Assembly: GCF_028621715.1 (NCBI RefSeq)
Contig: NZ_CP117466.1
Location: 692,501-756,500, forward strand
DNA length: 64,000 nt
Reading direction: 5' to 3'
DNA from: Paracoccus marcusii
GTDB lineage: Bacteria; Pseudomonadota; Alphaproteobacteria; Rhodobacterales; Rhodobacteraceae
Of this stretch, positions 51,731 through 61,032 are shown piece by piece. Positions within the stretch are counted from its first letter, which is position 1; each line of letters begins with the position of its first letter. Made by a program: the position numbers and the translations under genes. The notes beneath the pieces were generated by a model. The model saw only the letters and a list, made by a program, of their open reading frames with translations. It was not told where the DNA came from and did not search any database.

Positions 51731-52353
51731 TTCCAGACGAGGCGCAGCGCCAGCCCCGCGAACATGACGGCGGCGATCTTGTTGACCATCCCCAGCCGCT
51801 TGCCGATCACCCCACCTGCGATCCCGCCGACGATGCCGTATCCCATGGTCACCAGCGTCCCCGTGAATGCGAAGATCAGCCCCAGGCCCAGGATCTGCTG
51901 CCAGACCGGGCCCCAGGCGGCGTTGGTGAACTGCGGCAGGAAGGCCAGCAGGAACAGGACCGGCTTGGGGTTCAGCGCGTTGGACAGGAACCCGCGGCGG
52001 ATGATGTTCCAGACCCTGACGCTGCCCCGGGCCGACGGGTCGATGTCGCCCGACCGCCAGCTTTTCCACGCCAGCCACAGCAGATAGGCCGCGCCCGCGT
52101 ATTTGATGGCGCGCAGCGCCTCGGGATGGGCGGCGACGATCGCGCCCAGGCCCACGGTCGCCAGCGCCACGTGCATCAGCACGCCCAGGCCCACGCCGAA
52201 CCCGGCCCAGGCCCCGGCGCGCGGCCCGCCCTGGATGCCGCAGGCGCTGGCGAAGAACACGTCCTGACCGGGCGCAAAGTTCAGGACCAGCCCGCCCGCG
52301 ATGAACGCGGTCAGCTGTCCCGCGGGAATGTTCGCCAAGGTGTCCCAGATCAT
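51727..52353 (-). CDS. LysE family exporter
   Basis: Inner-membrane amino-acid or metabolite exporter, 208 residues, six predicted helices. GLVLNFAPGQDVFFASACGIQGGPRAGAWAGFGVGLG is the family block (PGQ motif), and FLSNALNPKPVLFLLAFLPQF the second. The substrate is not set by motifs; lysine, arginine or homoserine lactones are known for relatives. It is coupled to the downstream RluA gene by ATGA. Its 5' side lies 22 bases from the msrC stop on the same strand. Confidence 0.9.
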   Translation of the reverse strand: MIWDTLANIPAGQLTAFIAGGLVLNFAPGQDVFFASACGIQGGPRAGAWAGFGVGLGVLMHVALATVGLGAIVAAHPEALRAIKYAGAAYLLWLAWKSWRSGDIDPSARGSVRVWNIIRRGFLSNALNPKPVLFLLAFLPQFTNAAWGPVWQQILGLGLIFAFTGTLVTMGYGIVGGIAGGVIGKRLGMVNKIAAVMFAGLALRLVWK

Positions 52354-52375
52354 CGTGCTGCCGTCCCCATCGTGA

Positions 52376-52828
52376 TCACAGATGCCCGAAGGCGTCCGCC
52401 AGAATCGCCGTCAACGCATCCGCGTCGGCCTGACCAAAGGCATCCGGACGGTCGCTGTCGATGTCCAGCACCCCGATCAGCCGCCCGCCCGCGCCCAAGA
52501 CAGGCAGCACGATCTCGGACCGGGTGCTGCTGGAACAGGCGATGTGGCCCGGGAAGGCCTCGACATCGGGCACGATCTGGACCGTTCGCGTGCGCGCCGC
52601 CGCCCCGCAGACCCCGCGCGAAAACGGGATGACCAGGCAGCCGTGCCCGCCCTGATAGGGCCCGATCTTCAGCAGCTCGGGGCCCACCACGCGATAGAAG
52701 CCGGTCCAGTCGAACCGGTCGTCGGAATGATGCAGTTCGCAGGCGACGGTCGCCATCAGCGCGACCTCGTCGGTCTCGCCCGCACACAGGGCCCGGATGC
52801 GGGCCGACAGATCGTCATAATCGCTCAT
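52376..52828 (-). CDS. msrC: Free methionine-(R)-sulfoxide reductase (GAF domain)
   Basis: GAF-domain enzyme of 150 residues that reduces free Met-R-O. The family's cysteines are present: YQGGHGCLVIPFSRGVCGAA and HIACSSSTRSEIVLPVL, with the peripheral Cys and active-site Cys in the usual positions, and the C-terminal VLDIDSDRPDAFGQAD. AAGGA lies 7 bases before the ATG; the reading frame is open further upstream without family similarity. Together with MsrP at the left edge it gives methionine repair in both cytosol and periplasm. It diverges from the histidine kinase. Confidence 0.92.
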   Translation of the reverse strand: MSDYDDLSARIRALCAGETDEVALMATVACELHHSDDRFDWTGFYRVVGPELLKIGPYQGGHGCLVIPFSRGVCGAAARTRTVQIVPDVEAFPGHIACSSSTRSEIVLPVLGAGGRLIGVLDIDSDRPDAFGQADADALTAILADAFGHL

Positions 52829-52877
52829 CCGCATATCCTTACGCGGGGCCGTCGGGACAGGAAAGCCCGCCCGTTCA

Positions 52878-52898
52878 CCGCCGCGACGATTGCGGCGG
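52878..52898. promoter_or_regulatory. Inverted repeat between msrC and the histidine kinase
   Basis: CCGCCGC (52878-52884) and GCGGCGG (52892-52898) form a perfect 7-bp inverted repeat with a 7-base spacer in the 117-base divergent region, 48 bases before the kinase ATG. A NarL-type regulator encoded two genes on could bind such a site, but GC-rich repeats arise easily here. Confidence 0.3.
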
Positions 52899-52945
52899 GG
52901 ACGCGGACCATTGCCCCGGCAACCGCTTGGCGGCACTGTCGCGCT

Positions 52946-54262
52946 ATGACGCTGCGCACCCGCATCCTGACGCTGATCCTGATCGTCCAGCTGGGCCTGA
53001 TCGCGCTGCTGGCCCTGGGCAGCCTGGACCGGCTGCGTCGCGACATCGCCACCGAAACGCGCATGGGCGCCGAGACGGCGCGCAACCTGGTGCTGGCCAC
53101 GATCGGCACGATGCAGGGGGCCGTGCCGCCCGACCGCATCATGGCGCGGCTGCCCGAACGGCTGACCGAACCCCGCCATGCTCGCATCGGCATCCTGAAC
53201 GCGCTGGACGGGACGCTGCGCCAGCCCGCGGGTCCGCCCGACCCGGCGCTGCGCGCACCCGGCTGGTTCGCGGCCCTGGTCGCCCCCGACCCGCAGGAAA
53301 CCCGCCTGCCGGTGGTGATCGTCGGCCGCCCGCGCGGCTATGTGCTGATCACCGGCGACCCGGCCGAGGAGATCGCCCGCGCCTGGCGCGACATCCGCGA
53401 CCTGATGGCGCTGGCGGCGGCGGCGGCGGTCCTGCAGGCGGCGCTGATCGCCGGGGCTTTGGCGCAGGGGTTGCGCCCGGTCGCGACCATCGCCGCGCGC
53501 CTGTCCGACATGACGCGGGGCGACCTGGACAGCCGCATCGGCCCGCTGCCCCATCCCGACCTGGCGGCGCTGGCCACCCATGCCGACCGGCTGGCGCAGG
53601 CGCTGGAACAGGCCCGCACCGACCGCACCCGCCTGCAGCACCAGGTGATCGCCCGCGCGGATGCCGAACGAAAGGCAATCGCCCGCGACCTGCACGACGA
53701 GATGGGCCCGTGCCTGTTCGGCCTTCGGGTCGAGGCCGATGCGCTGCGCGAGGCGGCGCCCGACCCCGCGACCGCCGCATCGGCCGACCAGATCGCGGCG
53801 ATCGCGGAACAGATCGCCCGCGTGAACCGCACCCTGCTGGACGATCTGCGCCCGATGGCGGTGGGACAGCTGCCTTTGGCCACGGTGCTGGCGGATTACG
53901 TGGCCGATCTGAACCGCCGCTTTCCGGGCACCCGCTTTGCGCTGGACATGGCCGCGGGCCTGCCAGAGCCCGACGAGGCCACCGCGCTGACCCTGTTCCG
54001 CATCCTGCAGGAGGGCACCACGAACGCCCTGCGCCATGCACGGGCGGACCGGGTGGACATCCGGCTCTGGACCGATCCGGCGCATTGGCGCATGGTGCTG
54101 GCCGATGACGGCGTGGGCATGGCCCCCGACCGGCGCGAGGGGACCGGCCTGACGGGCATGCGCGAACGCATCACCCTGCTGGGCGGCACCCTGCGCCTTG
54201 AGGCCGGGTCGCCCGGCACGCGCCTGATCGCGGACCTGCCCCGGCAGGCCGGACAGCCCTGA
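52946..54262 (+). CDS. Sensor histidine kinase, NarX/UhpB type (HisKA_3)
   Basis: Membrane sensor kinase of 438 residues: TM1 about 8-28, a periplasmic domain of roughly 110 residues without a motif I know, TM2 about 150-172, a HAMP-like linker (GLRPVATIAARLSDMTRGDLDSRIG), then the HisKA_3 dimerisation site AIARDLHDEMGPCLFGLRVEADALRE with the phospho-His near 250, and a HATPase domain (FRILQEGTTNALRHA, ADDGVGM, GTGLTGMRERITLLGG). The signal is unknown. Its partner regulator starts 31 bases downstream. Confidence 0.92.
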   Translation: MTLRTRILTLILIVQLGLIALLALGSLDRLRRDIATETRMGAETARNLVLATIGTMQGAVPPDRIMARLPERLTEPRHARIGILNALDGTLRQPAGPPDPALRAPGWFAALVAPDPQETRLPVVIVGRPRGYVLITGDPAEEIARAWRDIRDLMALAAAAAVLQAALIAGALAQGLRPVATIAARLSDMTRGDLDSRIGPLPHPDLAALATHADRLAQALEQARTDRTRLQHQVIARADAERKAIARDLHDEMGPCLFGLRVEADALREAAPDPATAASADQIAAIAEQIARVNRTLLDDLRPMAVGQLPLATVLADYVADLNRRFPGTRFALDMAAGLPEPDEATALTLFRILQEGTTNALRHARADRVDIRLWTDPAHWRMVLADDGVGMAPDRREGTGLTGMRERITLLGGTLRLEAGSPGTRLIADLPRQAGQP

Positions 54263-54293
54263 CGACCGCCAGCACTGAGGACAGGACGAACCC

Positions 54294-54920
54294 GTGACGA
54301 AACGCGCCTTGGTCATCGACGACCACCCGATCACCCATCTGGGCGCCAGCCGCCTGCTGCGCGATCTGGGCTATGACCCGGTGGGCCAGGCCATGTCCGG
54401 AGAGGAGGCGCTGGACCAGCTGACCCGCGACCCCGCCCCCGACCTGATCGTCCTGGACATCAGCCTGCCCGGCGCGGGTGGCCTGGACCTGGTCGCCCCG
54501 CTGCTGGCCGCCGCACCCGACGCGCGCATCCTGGTCTTTTCGATGAACGACCAGACAGGCTTTGCCGCCCGTGCCCTGCAGGCGGGCGCGCAGGGGTTCC
54601 TGTCCAAGAACGCCCCGCCGTCCGATTTCCGCGACGCCGTGCGCACGCTGGAGGCCGGAGAGTTCTATCTGGCCCCCAAGCAGGCGATGGCGCTGGCCAC
54701 GCTGCGCGCGGGCGCCGCGGGCGACCCCCTGGGCGCGCTGTCGGACCGCGAACGCCAGGTCCTGGCCCTGATCGGGCAGGGGCATGCGCTGCAGGCCATC
54801 GCGGATCAGCTGGGCGTCAGCTACAAGACCGCGGCCAACACCTCGTCGGCGCTCAAGAAGAAGCTGGGCGTGGACGGGATCAACGGCTTGATGAAATTCG
54901 CGCTGGACAGCGGCGTATAG
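54294..54920 (+). CDS. NarL/LuxR-type response regulator
   Basis: Response regulator of 208 residues paired with the upstream kinase. The receiver has the DDH acid pocket and phospho-Asp55 (LIVLDISLPGAGG); Lys is in GAQGFLSKNAPP. The LuxR HTH is LSDRERQVLALIGQGHALQAIADQLGVSYKTAANTSSALKKKLG. The GTG start has AGGACAGGAC upstream. DUF2478, TusA and MbfA genes follow on the same strand within 10 bases each or by overlap, so they are either in its operon or its targets. Confidence 0.92.
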   Translation: MTKRALVIDDHPITHLGASRLLRDLGYDPVGQAMSGEEALDQLTRDPAPDLIVLDISLPGAGGLDLVAPLLAAAPDARILVFSMNDQTGFAARALQAGAQGFLSKNAPPSDFRDAVRTLEAGEFYLAPKQAMALATLRAGAAGDPLGALSDRERQVLALIGQGHALQAIADQLGVSYKTAANTSSALKKKLGVDGINGLMKFALDSGV

Positions 54921-54929
54921 GGGGTCGGC

Positions 54930-55442
54930 ATGCTGGCTTGGTTCACGAACGACACCGACACGACGCCCGGCGCGGCTGACCTGGCGCTGGAGGCGCTGGC
55001 AGCGGACCTGAGCGCGCGCGGACTGCCCGTGGCGGGGGCGGTGCAGCGCAACCTGGACCTGGGCCCTGATTGCGCGTGCGACATGGAGATGATCGTGCTG
55101 GGCGATCCCGGCGATCCGGTCCGCATCTCTCAGTCGCTTGGGCCGGGGGCGCAGGGCTGCAGGCTGGATACCGGCGCGCTGGAGGAGGCGGTGGCGCGCA
55201 CCGCGCCCCGTCTGGCCGGCGCGGGCTTGGTGGTGATCCCCAAGTTCGGCCGCCAGGAGGCGATGGGCCGCGGCTTTCGTGACCTGATCGGCCAGGCGGT
55301 GGCCGACGGGCAGCCGGTGATCCTCTACGTGCCGCGCCAGCAGCAGGCGGCGTTCCTGGATTTCGCGGGCGATCTGGCGGTGCGGATCCGGCCCGACCAG
55401 CTGCGGTCCTGGTGCCTGGACCGATTCGCGGCGGCGTCGTGA
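54930..55442 (+). CDS. DUF2478 protein
   Basis: A 170-residue protein of the DUF2478 family, P-loop NTPase-like in fold but without a Walker A here. The family signature is seen as LVVIPKFGRQEAMGRGFRDLIGQAVADGQPVILYVPRQQQAAFLDFAG. Cysteines in LGPDCACDMEM could bind metal or sulfur. In other genomes it sits near molybdenum-related genes, but biochemistry is lacking. It starts 9 bases after the response regulator stop, and its stop overlaps the TusA-like GTG by GTGA. Confidence 0.82.
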   Translation: MLAWFTNDTDTTPGAADLALEALAADLSARGLPVAGAVQRNLDLGPDCACDMEMIVLGDPGDPVRISQSLGPGAQGCRLDTGALEEAVARTAPRLAGAGLVVIPKFGRQEAMGRGFRDLIGQAVADGQPVILYVPRQQQAAFLDFAGDLAVRIRPDQLRSWCLDRFAAAS

Positions 55443-55702
55443 CGGACCTGGACGCGCGGGGGTTGCTGTGTCCCCTGCCGGTGCTGCGGCTGCGAAAGCA
55501 GCTGCTGGCGATACCCGAAGGGGGCATCGTGCGGCTGATCGCGACGGATCGCATGGCGATGGTCGATGTGCCGCATTTCTGCGGGCAGGCCGGGCATGCC
55601 ATGATCGGGATGCGCGATCTAGGCGACGGCGTCACGGAATTTACGGTCAGGCGCGGCCCCGCGACCGGACAGGCAGCCGATCCTGCCCCCGAAGAGAGTT
55701 GA
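55439..55702 (+). CDS. TusA-family sulfur carrier
   Basis: Small cytosolic persulfide carrier of 87 residues. The active motif is DLDARGLLCPLPVLRLRKQL with the CPxP cysteine; MVDVPHFCGQAGHAMIGM carries a second Cys and replaces the usual central strand pattern. C-terminal tail PATGQAADPAPEES is disordered. Members deliver sulfur to tRNA thiolation, Moco enzymes or sulfur oxidation. The GTG start is within the DUF2478 stop (GTGA), which suggests joint function. Confidence 0.9.
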   Translation: MTDLDARGLLCPLPVLRLRKQLLAIPEGGIVRLIATDRMAMVDVPHFCGQAGHAMIGMRDLGDGVTEFTVRRGPATGQAADPAPEES

Positions 55703-55711
55703 GCACCGACG

Positions 55712-56692
55712 ATGACCATGCCCTTCCTGCCCTCGCGCAAGCGCCTGTCGGAGTTGACAGAGCAAGAGATCGTGGCCCTGGCCATCGCCTCCGAGGAGGA
55801 TGACGCGCGCATCTATCGCAATTGGGCGGCGTTCCTGCGCAAGGACTATCCCGCCAGCGCCGCCGTGTTCGACGCCATGAGCGCCGAGGAGGACGGCCAC
55901 CGCCGCCTGCTGCTGGACATGCACCAGCGCCGGTGGGGTGACGCCATCGCCGTGATCCGCCGCGAACATGTCGCGGGCTATGTCACCCGCCGCCCCGCCT
56001 GGATGATCGAAAACCTGTCGCTGGACCGCATCCGCGCCGAGGCCGCGGGCATGGAACGCGACGCGGCCGAGTTCTATGCCCATGCCGCCCAGGTCAGCCA
56101 GGACGCCGGCACGCGCAAGCTGCTGGGTGATCTGGCCGCCGCCGAGCGCGGCCACGAGAACCGCGCCCACGAGCTGACCGAACAACTGCTGCCCGCCGAT
56201 GCCCGCGCCGAGGAGGATGCCGTCGCCCATCGCGATTTCGTCCTGACCTGGGTCCAGCCGGGGCTGGCGGGGCTGATGGACGGCAGCGTGTCGACCCTGG
56301 CGCCGATCTTTGCAGTGGCGTTTGCCACGCAGAACCCATGGACGACCTTCCTGGTGGGCGCCGCCGCCAGCATCGGCGCAGGCATCAGCATGGGCTTTAC
56401 CGAGGCCGCATCCGATGACGGCGTGGTGTCGGGACGCGGATCGCCGCTGAAGCGCGGACTGTCATCGGGGGTGATGACCACCGTGGGCGGGATGGGGCAC
56501 GCCCTGCCCTATCTGATCCCGGATTTCTGGACCGCCACCACCATCGCCATCATCGTCGTCTTCGTCGAGCTGTGGGCCATCGCCTGGATCCAGAACCGCT
56601 GGATGCAGACGCCCTTCTGGCGGGCCGTCTTGCAAGTCGTCGTGGGCGGTGGTCTGGTGCTGGCCGTTGGGGTGCTGATCGGATCGGGCTGA
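55712..56692 (+). CDS. mbfA: Membrane-bound ferritin MbfA (ferritin-like plus VIT1 domain)
   Basis: Iron exporter of 326 residues: a cytosolic ferritin-like rubrerythrin domain (about 1-165) with diiron motifs [35 protein letters not shown] and [12 protein letters not shown], joined to a VIT1/CCC1 transport domain with [31 protein letters not shown] and several helices. In alphaproteobacteria MbfA exports iron and protects from peroxide, under Irr control. I do not see a palindromic iron control element upstream. The start is 9 bases past the TusA-like stop. Confidence 0.93.
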   Translation: MTMPFLPSRKRLSELTEQEIVALAIASEEDDARIYRNWAAFLRKDYPASAAVFDAMSAEEDGHRRLLLDMHQRRWGDAIAVIRREHVAGYVTRRPAWMIENLSLDRIRAEAAGMERDAAEFYAHAAQVSQDAGTRKLLGDLAAAERGHENRAHELTEQLLPADARAEEDAVAHRDFVLTWVQPGLAGLMDGSVSTLAPIFAVAFATQNPWTTFLVGAAASIGAGISMGFTEAASDDGVVSGRGSPLKRGLSSGVMTTVGGMGHALPYLIPDFWTATTIAIIVVFVELWAIAWIQNRWMQTPFWRAVLQVVVGGGLVLAVGVLIGSG

Positions 56693-56713
56693 CGGCCCCC
56701 GCCCGGGGGCCAG

Positions 56714-57637
56714 ATGACCGAGATCCTGCTCAAGACCCTGCCCTTCTTCGCCCTGATCGGGCTGGGCTGGGTCGCCGCCGCCACGCGGTTCTTTCCCGCC
56801 CAGGGTGCGGCCTGGCTGACGAAGTTCGTGTTCTATTTCGCGCTGTCGGCGATGCTGTTCCGCTTCGCGGCCGGGGTCGATCTGGGTCGGCTGTTCGATC
56901 TGCGCTTCGTTCTGGCCTATCTGGCCGGCTCCACGGCGGTCTGGGCCGTGGGCCTGTGGGTCGCGCGCGCCCGCGGCCTGGGCCTGGCCGAGGCCGCGAT
57001 GGAGGCGCAGTGCTGCATGATCGGCAACACCGGCTTTCTGGGCGTGCCGATGCTGGTCGTGCTGCTGGGCCCGGCGGCGATCGGGCCGGTGCTGATGGTG
57101 CTGATCATCGACATGCTGGTCTTTTCCACGTTGATCACGCTGATCGTGCATGCCTCGCGCAATGGCGGGGTCGGCGTCGCCGCCATCCTGCCGGTGCTGC
57201 GGGGGATCGCGGCCAACCCGATGATCCTGGCGATGGTCGCGGGCCTTTCCTGGGGCGGGCTGGGCCTGCCCATGCCTGCCCCCCTGGACGAATTCCTATC
57301 GATCCTGGGGGCCGCCGCCACGCCCGGCGCGCTGTTCGCCATCGGCGCCAGCCTGGCGGGGCGCAGCCTGGCGCGACTGGCCCCGTCGGCCTGGCTGTCG
57401 GGGGCCAAGCTGGTCCTGCACCCGGCCGCGGTGGGTCTGGCGGCCTGGGCCTTCGGGGTCGATCCCGTGTCGGCAGGAGTCATGGTGGTCGCGGCGGGCC
57501 TGCCGGTCGCGGGCAACGTCTATATCCTGGCCCAGCATTTCGGGCTGGCGCAGCAGCGGGTGTCGACTGCGATCCTGATCTCGACCGCGGCCAGCATCCT
57601 GACCATCCCCGCGCTGATCCTGCTGATCGGGGCCTAG
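56714..57637 (+). CDS. AEC family transporter (auxin efflux carrier fold)
   Basis: Inner-membrane carrier of 307 residues with ten predicted helices. Marks are GLGWVAAATRFFPAQGAAWLTKFVFYFALSAMLFRF, and CCMIGNTGFLGVPMLVVLLG, the family's central motif. The end has VAGNVYILAQHFGLAQQRVSTAILISTAASILTIP. Relatives move malonate, malate or other organic anions; substrate unknown. It starts 21 bases past mbfA and overlaps by 3-4 bases the convergent gabT stop. Confidence 0.88.
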   Translation: MTEILLKTLPFFALIGLGWVAAATRFFPAQGAAWLTKFVFYFALSAMLFRFAAGVDLGRLFDLRFVLAYLAGSTAVWAVGLWVARARGLGLAEAAMEAQCCMIGNTGFLGVPMLVVLLGPAAIGPVLMVLIIDMLVFSTLITLIVHASRNGGVGVAAILPVLRGIAANPMILAMVAGLSWGGLGLPMPAPLDEFLSILGAAATPGALFAIGASLAGRSLARLAPSAWLSGAKLVLHPAAVGLAAWAFGVDPVSAGVMVVAAGLPVAGNVYILAQHFGLAQQRVSTAILISTAASILTIPALILLIGA

Positions 57638-58923
57638 GCCCGCGCGGCCAGCATCGCCTCCTCCAGGATATCCAGCGCCTGCGCGAATTGGTCGTTCGGG
57701 ATGGTCAGCGGCGCCAGGAAGCGGATCACGTTGCCATGCACCCCGCAGGTCAGCAGCAGCAGCCCCCGCGCCAGCGCCTGTTCGCGCACCCGCGCGGTCA
57801 GGCCCGCATCGGGCCCGTCCGGGCCGATGAACTCGGCCGCGACCATGAAGCCCGGCCCCCGGATGTCGGCCAGTTCCGGCATCTGCGGCCGGATCGCCTC
57901 CAGCCGCGCCTTCAGCGCCGCGCCCAGGCGGTTGGCGCGTTCGCACAGGCCTTCCTCCTCGATCACGTCCAGCACCGCCAGGCCCGCCGCGATCCCCAAG
58001 GGGTTGCCGCCATAGGTGCCGCCCAAGCCCCCCGGCTCGGCCGCATCCATGATCTCGGCGCGGCCCGTCACCGCGGCGATGGGCAACCCGCCGCCCAGGC
58101 CCTTGGCCATGGTCACTAGATCGGCTGCGACGCCGTGATGCTCCATCGCGAACAGGCGGCCGGTACGCGCGAACCCGGTCTGCACCTCGTCGGCGATCAT
58201 CACGATGCCATGCCGGTCGCACAGCGCGCGGATCGCCACGACGAAATCGGTGGGCGCGGGATAGAAGCCCCCCTCGCCCTGCACCGGCTCGAACACGATG
58301 GCGGCGACGCGGGCGGGGTCCAGGTCAGCCTTGAACAGCTTGTCGATGGCGGCAAGGCTGTCCTCGGTGGTGACCCCATGCAGCGGGCAGGGGAAGGGCG
58401 CGTGGAAGACGTCGGGCATCATGCCGCCGAAGCCCTTCTTGTAGGGGACGACCTTGCCGGTCAGCGTCATGCCCATGAAGGTCCGCCCGTGGAACGCGCC
58501 GGTGAAGGCGATCACCGCATCGCGCTTCGTGGCCGCGCGGGCGATCTTGACCGCGTTCTCGCAGGCCTCGGCCCCGGTGGTGACAAAGATCGTCTTCTTG
58601 GCAAAATCGCCCGGGGTCGCGTCGTTCAGGCGCTCGGCCAGGCGGACATAGTTCTCATAGGGCAGAACCTGGTGGCAGGTATGCGTGAACGCGTCCAGCT
58701 GGGCGCGCACGGCCTCGATCACGCGGGGGTGGCGGTGGCCGGTGTTCACCACCGCGATGCCGGCGGCGAAATCGATCAGGCGGTTGCCCTCGATGTCGGT
58801 GACGGTGGCGTTTTCGGCATGTGCCGCGAAATGGTCGGTCATCACGCCCACGCCGCGGGCCATGGCGGAGCGGCGGCGGGCGGCGGTTGCCGCGTTGGTC
58901 GCGGCGTCGGTCAGGTCCTTCAT
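57634..58923 (-). CDS. gabT: 4-aminobutyrate transaminase
   Basis: PLP-dependent class III aminotransferase, 429 residues. [99 protein letters not shown] and [20 protein letters not shown] (Schiff-base Lys) fit GABA transaminase well. GGGAGGG lies 7 bases before the ATG. It feeds GABA or other omega-amino acids to succinate semialdehyde; the dehydrogenase gabD is not adjacent. It diverges from the crotonase gene. Confidence 0.92.
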   Translation of the reverse strand: MKDLTDAATNAATAARRRSAMARGVGVMTDHFAAHAENATVTDIEGNRLIDFAAGIAVVNTGHRHPRVIEAVRAQLDAFTHTCHQVLPYENYVRLAERLNDATPGDFAKKTIFVTTGAEACENAVKIARAATKRDAVIAFTGAFHGRTFMGMTLTGKVVPYKKGFGGMMPDVFHAPFPCPLHGVTTEDSLAAIDKLFKADLDPARVAAIVFEPVQGEGGFYPAPTDFVVAIRALCDRHGIVMIADEVQTGFARTGRLFAMEHHGVAADLVTMAKGLGGGLPIAAVTGRAEIMDAAEPGGLGGTYGGNPLGIAAGLAVLDVIEEEGLCERANRLGAALKARLEAIRPQMPELADIRGPGFMVAAEFIGPDGPDAGLTARVREQALARGLLLLTCGVHGNVIRFLAPLTIPNDQFAQALDILEEAMLAARA

Positions 58924-59056
58924 GGTGCATCCCTCCCTGGATGGATGGTCCAAGGGTGATCCTTTCGCACGCGTTTGCCAACGGCGAACTTCGCCTCGAC
59001 GCAGGCGGCGGGGCGGGCTATCCCCGGACGCGCACGTTCAAGGGAGGGAACCGGAC

Positions 59057-59854
59057 ATGCGCGACATCGCGGACCTGAGGCTGTCGAACATCCTGCTGGC
59101 GGTGGACGACGAGGGCATCGCCCGCGTCACCCTGAACCGCCCGGCCAAGCGCAACGCGCTGGACCTGGCCACCATCGAGGAGCTGATCGACATCTTCACC
59201 ACCCTGCCGCGCGCGGGCGTGCGCGCCGCGATCCTGGACGCGGCGGGCGATCATTTCTGCGCGGGGCTGGACCTGGTGGAACACCACCGCGAGGATCGCA
59301 GCGCCGCCGATTTCATGCAGGTCTGCCTGCGCTGGCACGATGCGTTCAACCGGATGGAATATGGCGGCGTGCCGGTCATCGCCGTCCTGCAGGGGGCGGT
59401 CGTGGGCGGCGGGCTGGAACTGGCCAGCGCCGCGCATATCCGCGTGGCGGGGCCCGGCACCTATTTCGGCCTGCCCGAGGGGCAGCGCGGCCTGTTCACG
59501 GGCGGCGGCGCCACGGTCCGCGTGGCCGACCTGATCGGCAAGGCGCGGATGATCGACATGATGCTGTCCGGGCGCCTCTATCGCGGGAACGAGGCCGTGT
59601 CGGTGGGGCTGTGCCAGTACATGGTCGACGACCCGGCCGCCCATGCGCTGCAGATCGCGCGCAAGGCGGCACAGAACCCGCCGCTGTCGAACTTCGCCAT
59701 CTGCTCGGCCATCAGCCACATGCAGAACATGAGCGCGCTGGACGCAGCCTATGCCGAGGCCGCCGTGGCCGGCGTCGTGAATACCCAGGCCGCGGCCCGC
59801 GACAGGCTGGCGGCCTTCGCCGGCGGCACCGCGGACAAGATCAAGCCCGCCTGA
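59057..59854 (+). CDS. Enoyl-CoA hydratase/isomerase (crotonase) family protein
   Basis: Crotonase-fold protein of 265 residues. The oxyanion hole is formed by DHFCAGLDL and [45 protein letters not shown] holds the first catalytic Glu, and the position of the second, in KARMIDMML, appears to be Asp. Substrate and reaction (hydration, isomerisation or hydrolysis) are open. GGGAGGG lies upstream of the ATG. No other beta-oxidation genes are adjacent. A long hairpin follows. Confidence 0.88.
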   Translation: MRDIADLRLSNILLAVDDEGIARVTLNRPAKRNALDLATIEELIDIFTTLPRAGVRAAILDAAGDHFCAGLDLVEHHREDRSAADFMQVCLRWHDAFNRMEYGGVPVIAVLQGAVVGGGLELASAAHIRVAGPGTYFGLPEGQRGLFTGGGATVRVADLIGKARMIDMMLSGRLYRGNEAVSVGLCQYMVDDPAAHALQIARKAAQNPPLSNFAICSAISHMQNMSALDAAYAEAAVAGVVNTQAAARDRLAAFAGGTADKIKPA

Positions 59855-59900
59855 CGGAGGCGCCATGTCGCGTCGCGGGCCTTGGGCCCGTGCCGCGGCA

Positions 59901-59935
59901 GCGGTCGGTCGGGGCTCGATGCCCCGGCCGACCGC
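59901..59935. terminator. Bidirectional hairpin between the crotonase and exoD genes
   Basis: A 15-bp stem GCGGTCGGTCGGGGC (59901-59915) / GCCCCGGCCGACCGC (59921-59935), one G-U, with loop TCGAT sits between two convergent genes (stops at 59854 and 59943). T-tracts are weak, but position and stability favour termination of both. Confidence 0.65.
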
Positions 59936-59942
59936 TCCTCGC

Positions 59943-60521
59943 TCAGGGCATCAGGGTCAGGACCAGCGTGACCACCCCGCCGATCGCCAGGAACCCCAGC
60001 AGCACGAAGACCCCGTCCCGCGCCAGCAGGCCGAAGGCCAGCAGGCTGACCACCACGCCCATCAGCGACGAGGTGAAGGGAATGAATTCCAGCAGCGGCA
60101 TCACCAGCCCGCAGCACAGGCAGATCCCCTGCACGATCCAGCGCATGGGCCGGCGCACCAGCGGGGTCAGCCGCTCGTGGCTGACCCGGTCAAGGAACCG
60201 CGCGGGCTTCTCCATCCAGTCAAGCGCCTTGCGCAACCGGTCGCCGGACACCTGCCGCCGCATCAGGAAGCCCGGCAGCCAGACGTGATCGCGCCCGATC
60301 AGCATCTGCGCCGACACCAGCGCGATCAGCAGGCCGCAGATGCTGGAGAACAGCGGCACGCCCGACAGGGGCGACGCCACCGCAAAGGCCGGGATCATCA
60401 GGTTGGGGGGCAGCGAATCCTGGCCCAGGGCCTCGGCGATCTGTCCGACGCTGACCTTGTCGCCCTCGGCCCCCTTGCGCACGCGGCCGACCAGATCGGT
60501 GATGACGGTGTCATCGCTCAT
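59943..60521 (-). CDS. ExoD family membrane protein
   Basis: Membrane protein of 192 residues of the ExoD (exopolysaccharide synthesis) family first described in rhizobia. Features: GRVRKGAEGDKVSVGQIAEALGQDSL, ASPLSGVPLFSSICGLLIALVSAQMLIG, and RRPMRWIVQGICLCCGLVMPLLEFIPFTSSLMGVVVSLLAFGLLARDG with three to four helices. Role in polysaccharide export or alkaline tolerance is suggested for homologues; mechanism unknown. It stands apart from the yaiI-dapD pair (56 bases upstream on the same strand). Confidence 0.88.
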   Translation of the reverse strand: MSDDTVITDLVGRVRKGAEGDKVSVGQIAEALGQDSLPPNLMIPAFAVASPLSGVPLFSSICGLLIALVSAQMLIGRDHVWLPGFLMRRQVSGDRLRKALDWMEKPARFLDRVSHERLTPLVRRPMRWIVQGICLCCGLVMPLLEFIPFTSSLMGVVVSLLAFGLLARDGVFVLLGFLAIGGVVTLVLTLMP

Positions 60522-60576
60522 CGCATTCTCCTGCTTGTCGGGGGTGCAACGCATGGACCCGTCGCGGGGTCCGCGC

Positions 60577-61032
60577 TCAGCCCGCGCGGCGTGCGGCGGT
60601 CAGCAGCCGGTCCAGCGACTGCAGGAACCGTGCCCGGTCGGCCTTGCCGAACCCCGCCCCGCCGCCCTTGTGGAACGGGTCCGCCGCGCGGATGTCGGCC
60701 ATCAGGTCGCGCGTGGCCAGCCGTGGGCCGATGTTGCGCACGTCCAGCACCTCTCCGGCATGTGTCAGCACCGCCGCCCCCGCCTTGATGCAGCGATCCG
60801 CCAGCGGCAGGTCACCCGTCACCACCACGTCGCCGGGACCGCAGCTGTCGGCGATCCACTTGTCGGCCTCGTCGGGGCCCGCGGACACGATCTGCAGCCG
60901 GACCAGCGGATGCGTGGGCATCCTGAGGCCCCCGTTGCAGACCAGCACCATGGGCACACCCATGCGGACGGCCACCCGCTCGGCCTCGGCCTTGACCGGG
61001 CAGGCATCCGCATCGATGAACAGCGTGGTCAT
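60577..61032 (-). CDS. YaiI/YqxD (UPF0178) family protein
   Basis: PIN-like domain protein of 151 residues. [32 protein letters not shown] is the family opening, and [27 protein letters not shown] carries the conserved Asp residues of a nuclease-like site; [39 protein letters not shown] completes the family. Biochemical role unknown. The ATG overlaps the dapD stop by one base (TGATG). Confidence 0.9.
   Translation of the reverse strand: MTTLFIDADACPVKAEAERVAVRMGVPMVLVCNGGLRMPTHPLVRLQIVSAGPDEADKWIADSCGPGDVVVTGDLPLADRCIKAGAAVLTHAGEVLDVRNIGPRLATRDLMADIRAADPFHKGGGAGFGKADRARFLQSLDRLLTAARRAG

Noticed and set aside
55640..55711. Irr iron control element upstream of mbfA
   Set aside because: I searched for a TTTAGAA-N-TTCTAAA-like palindrome and saw none in this GC-rich interval.
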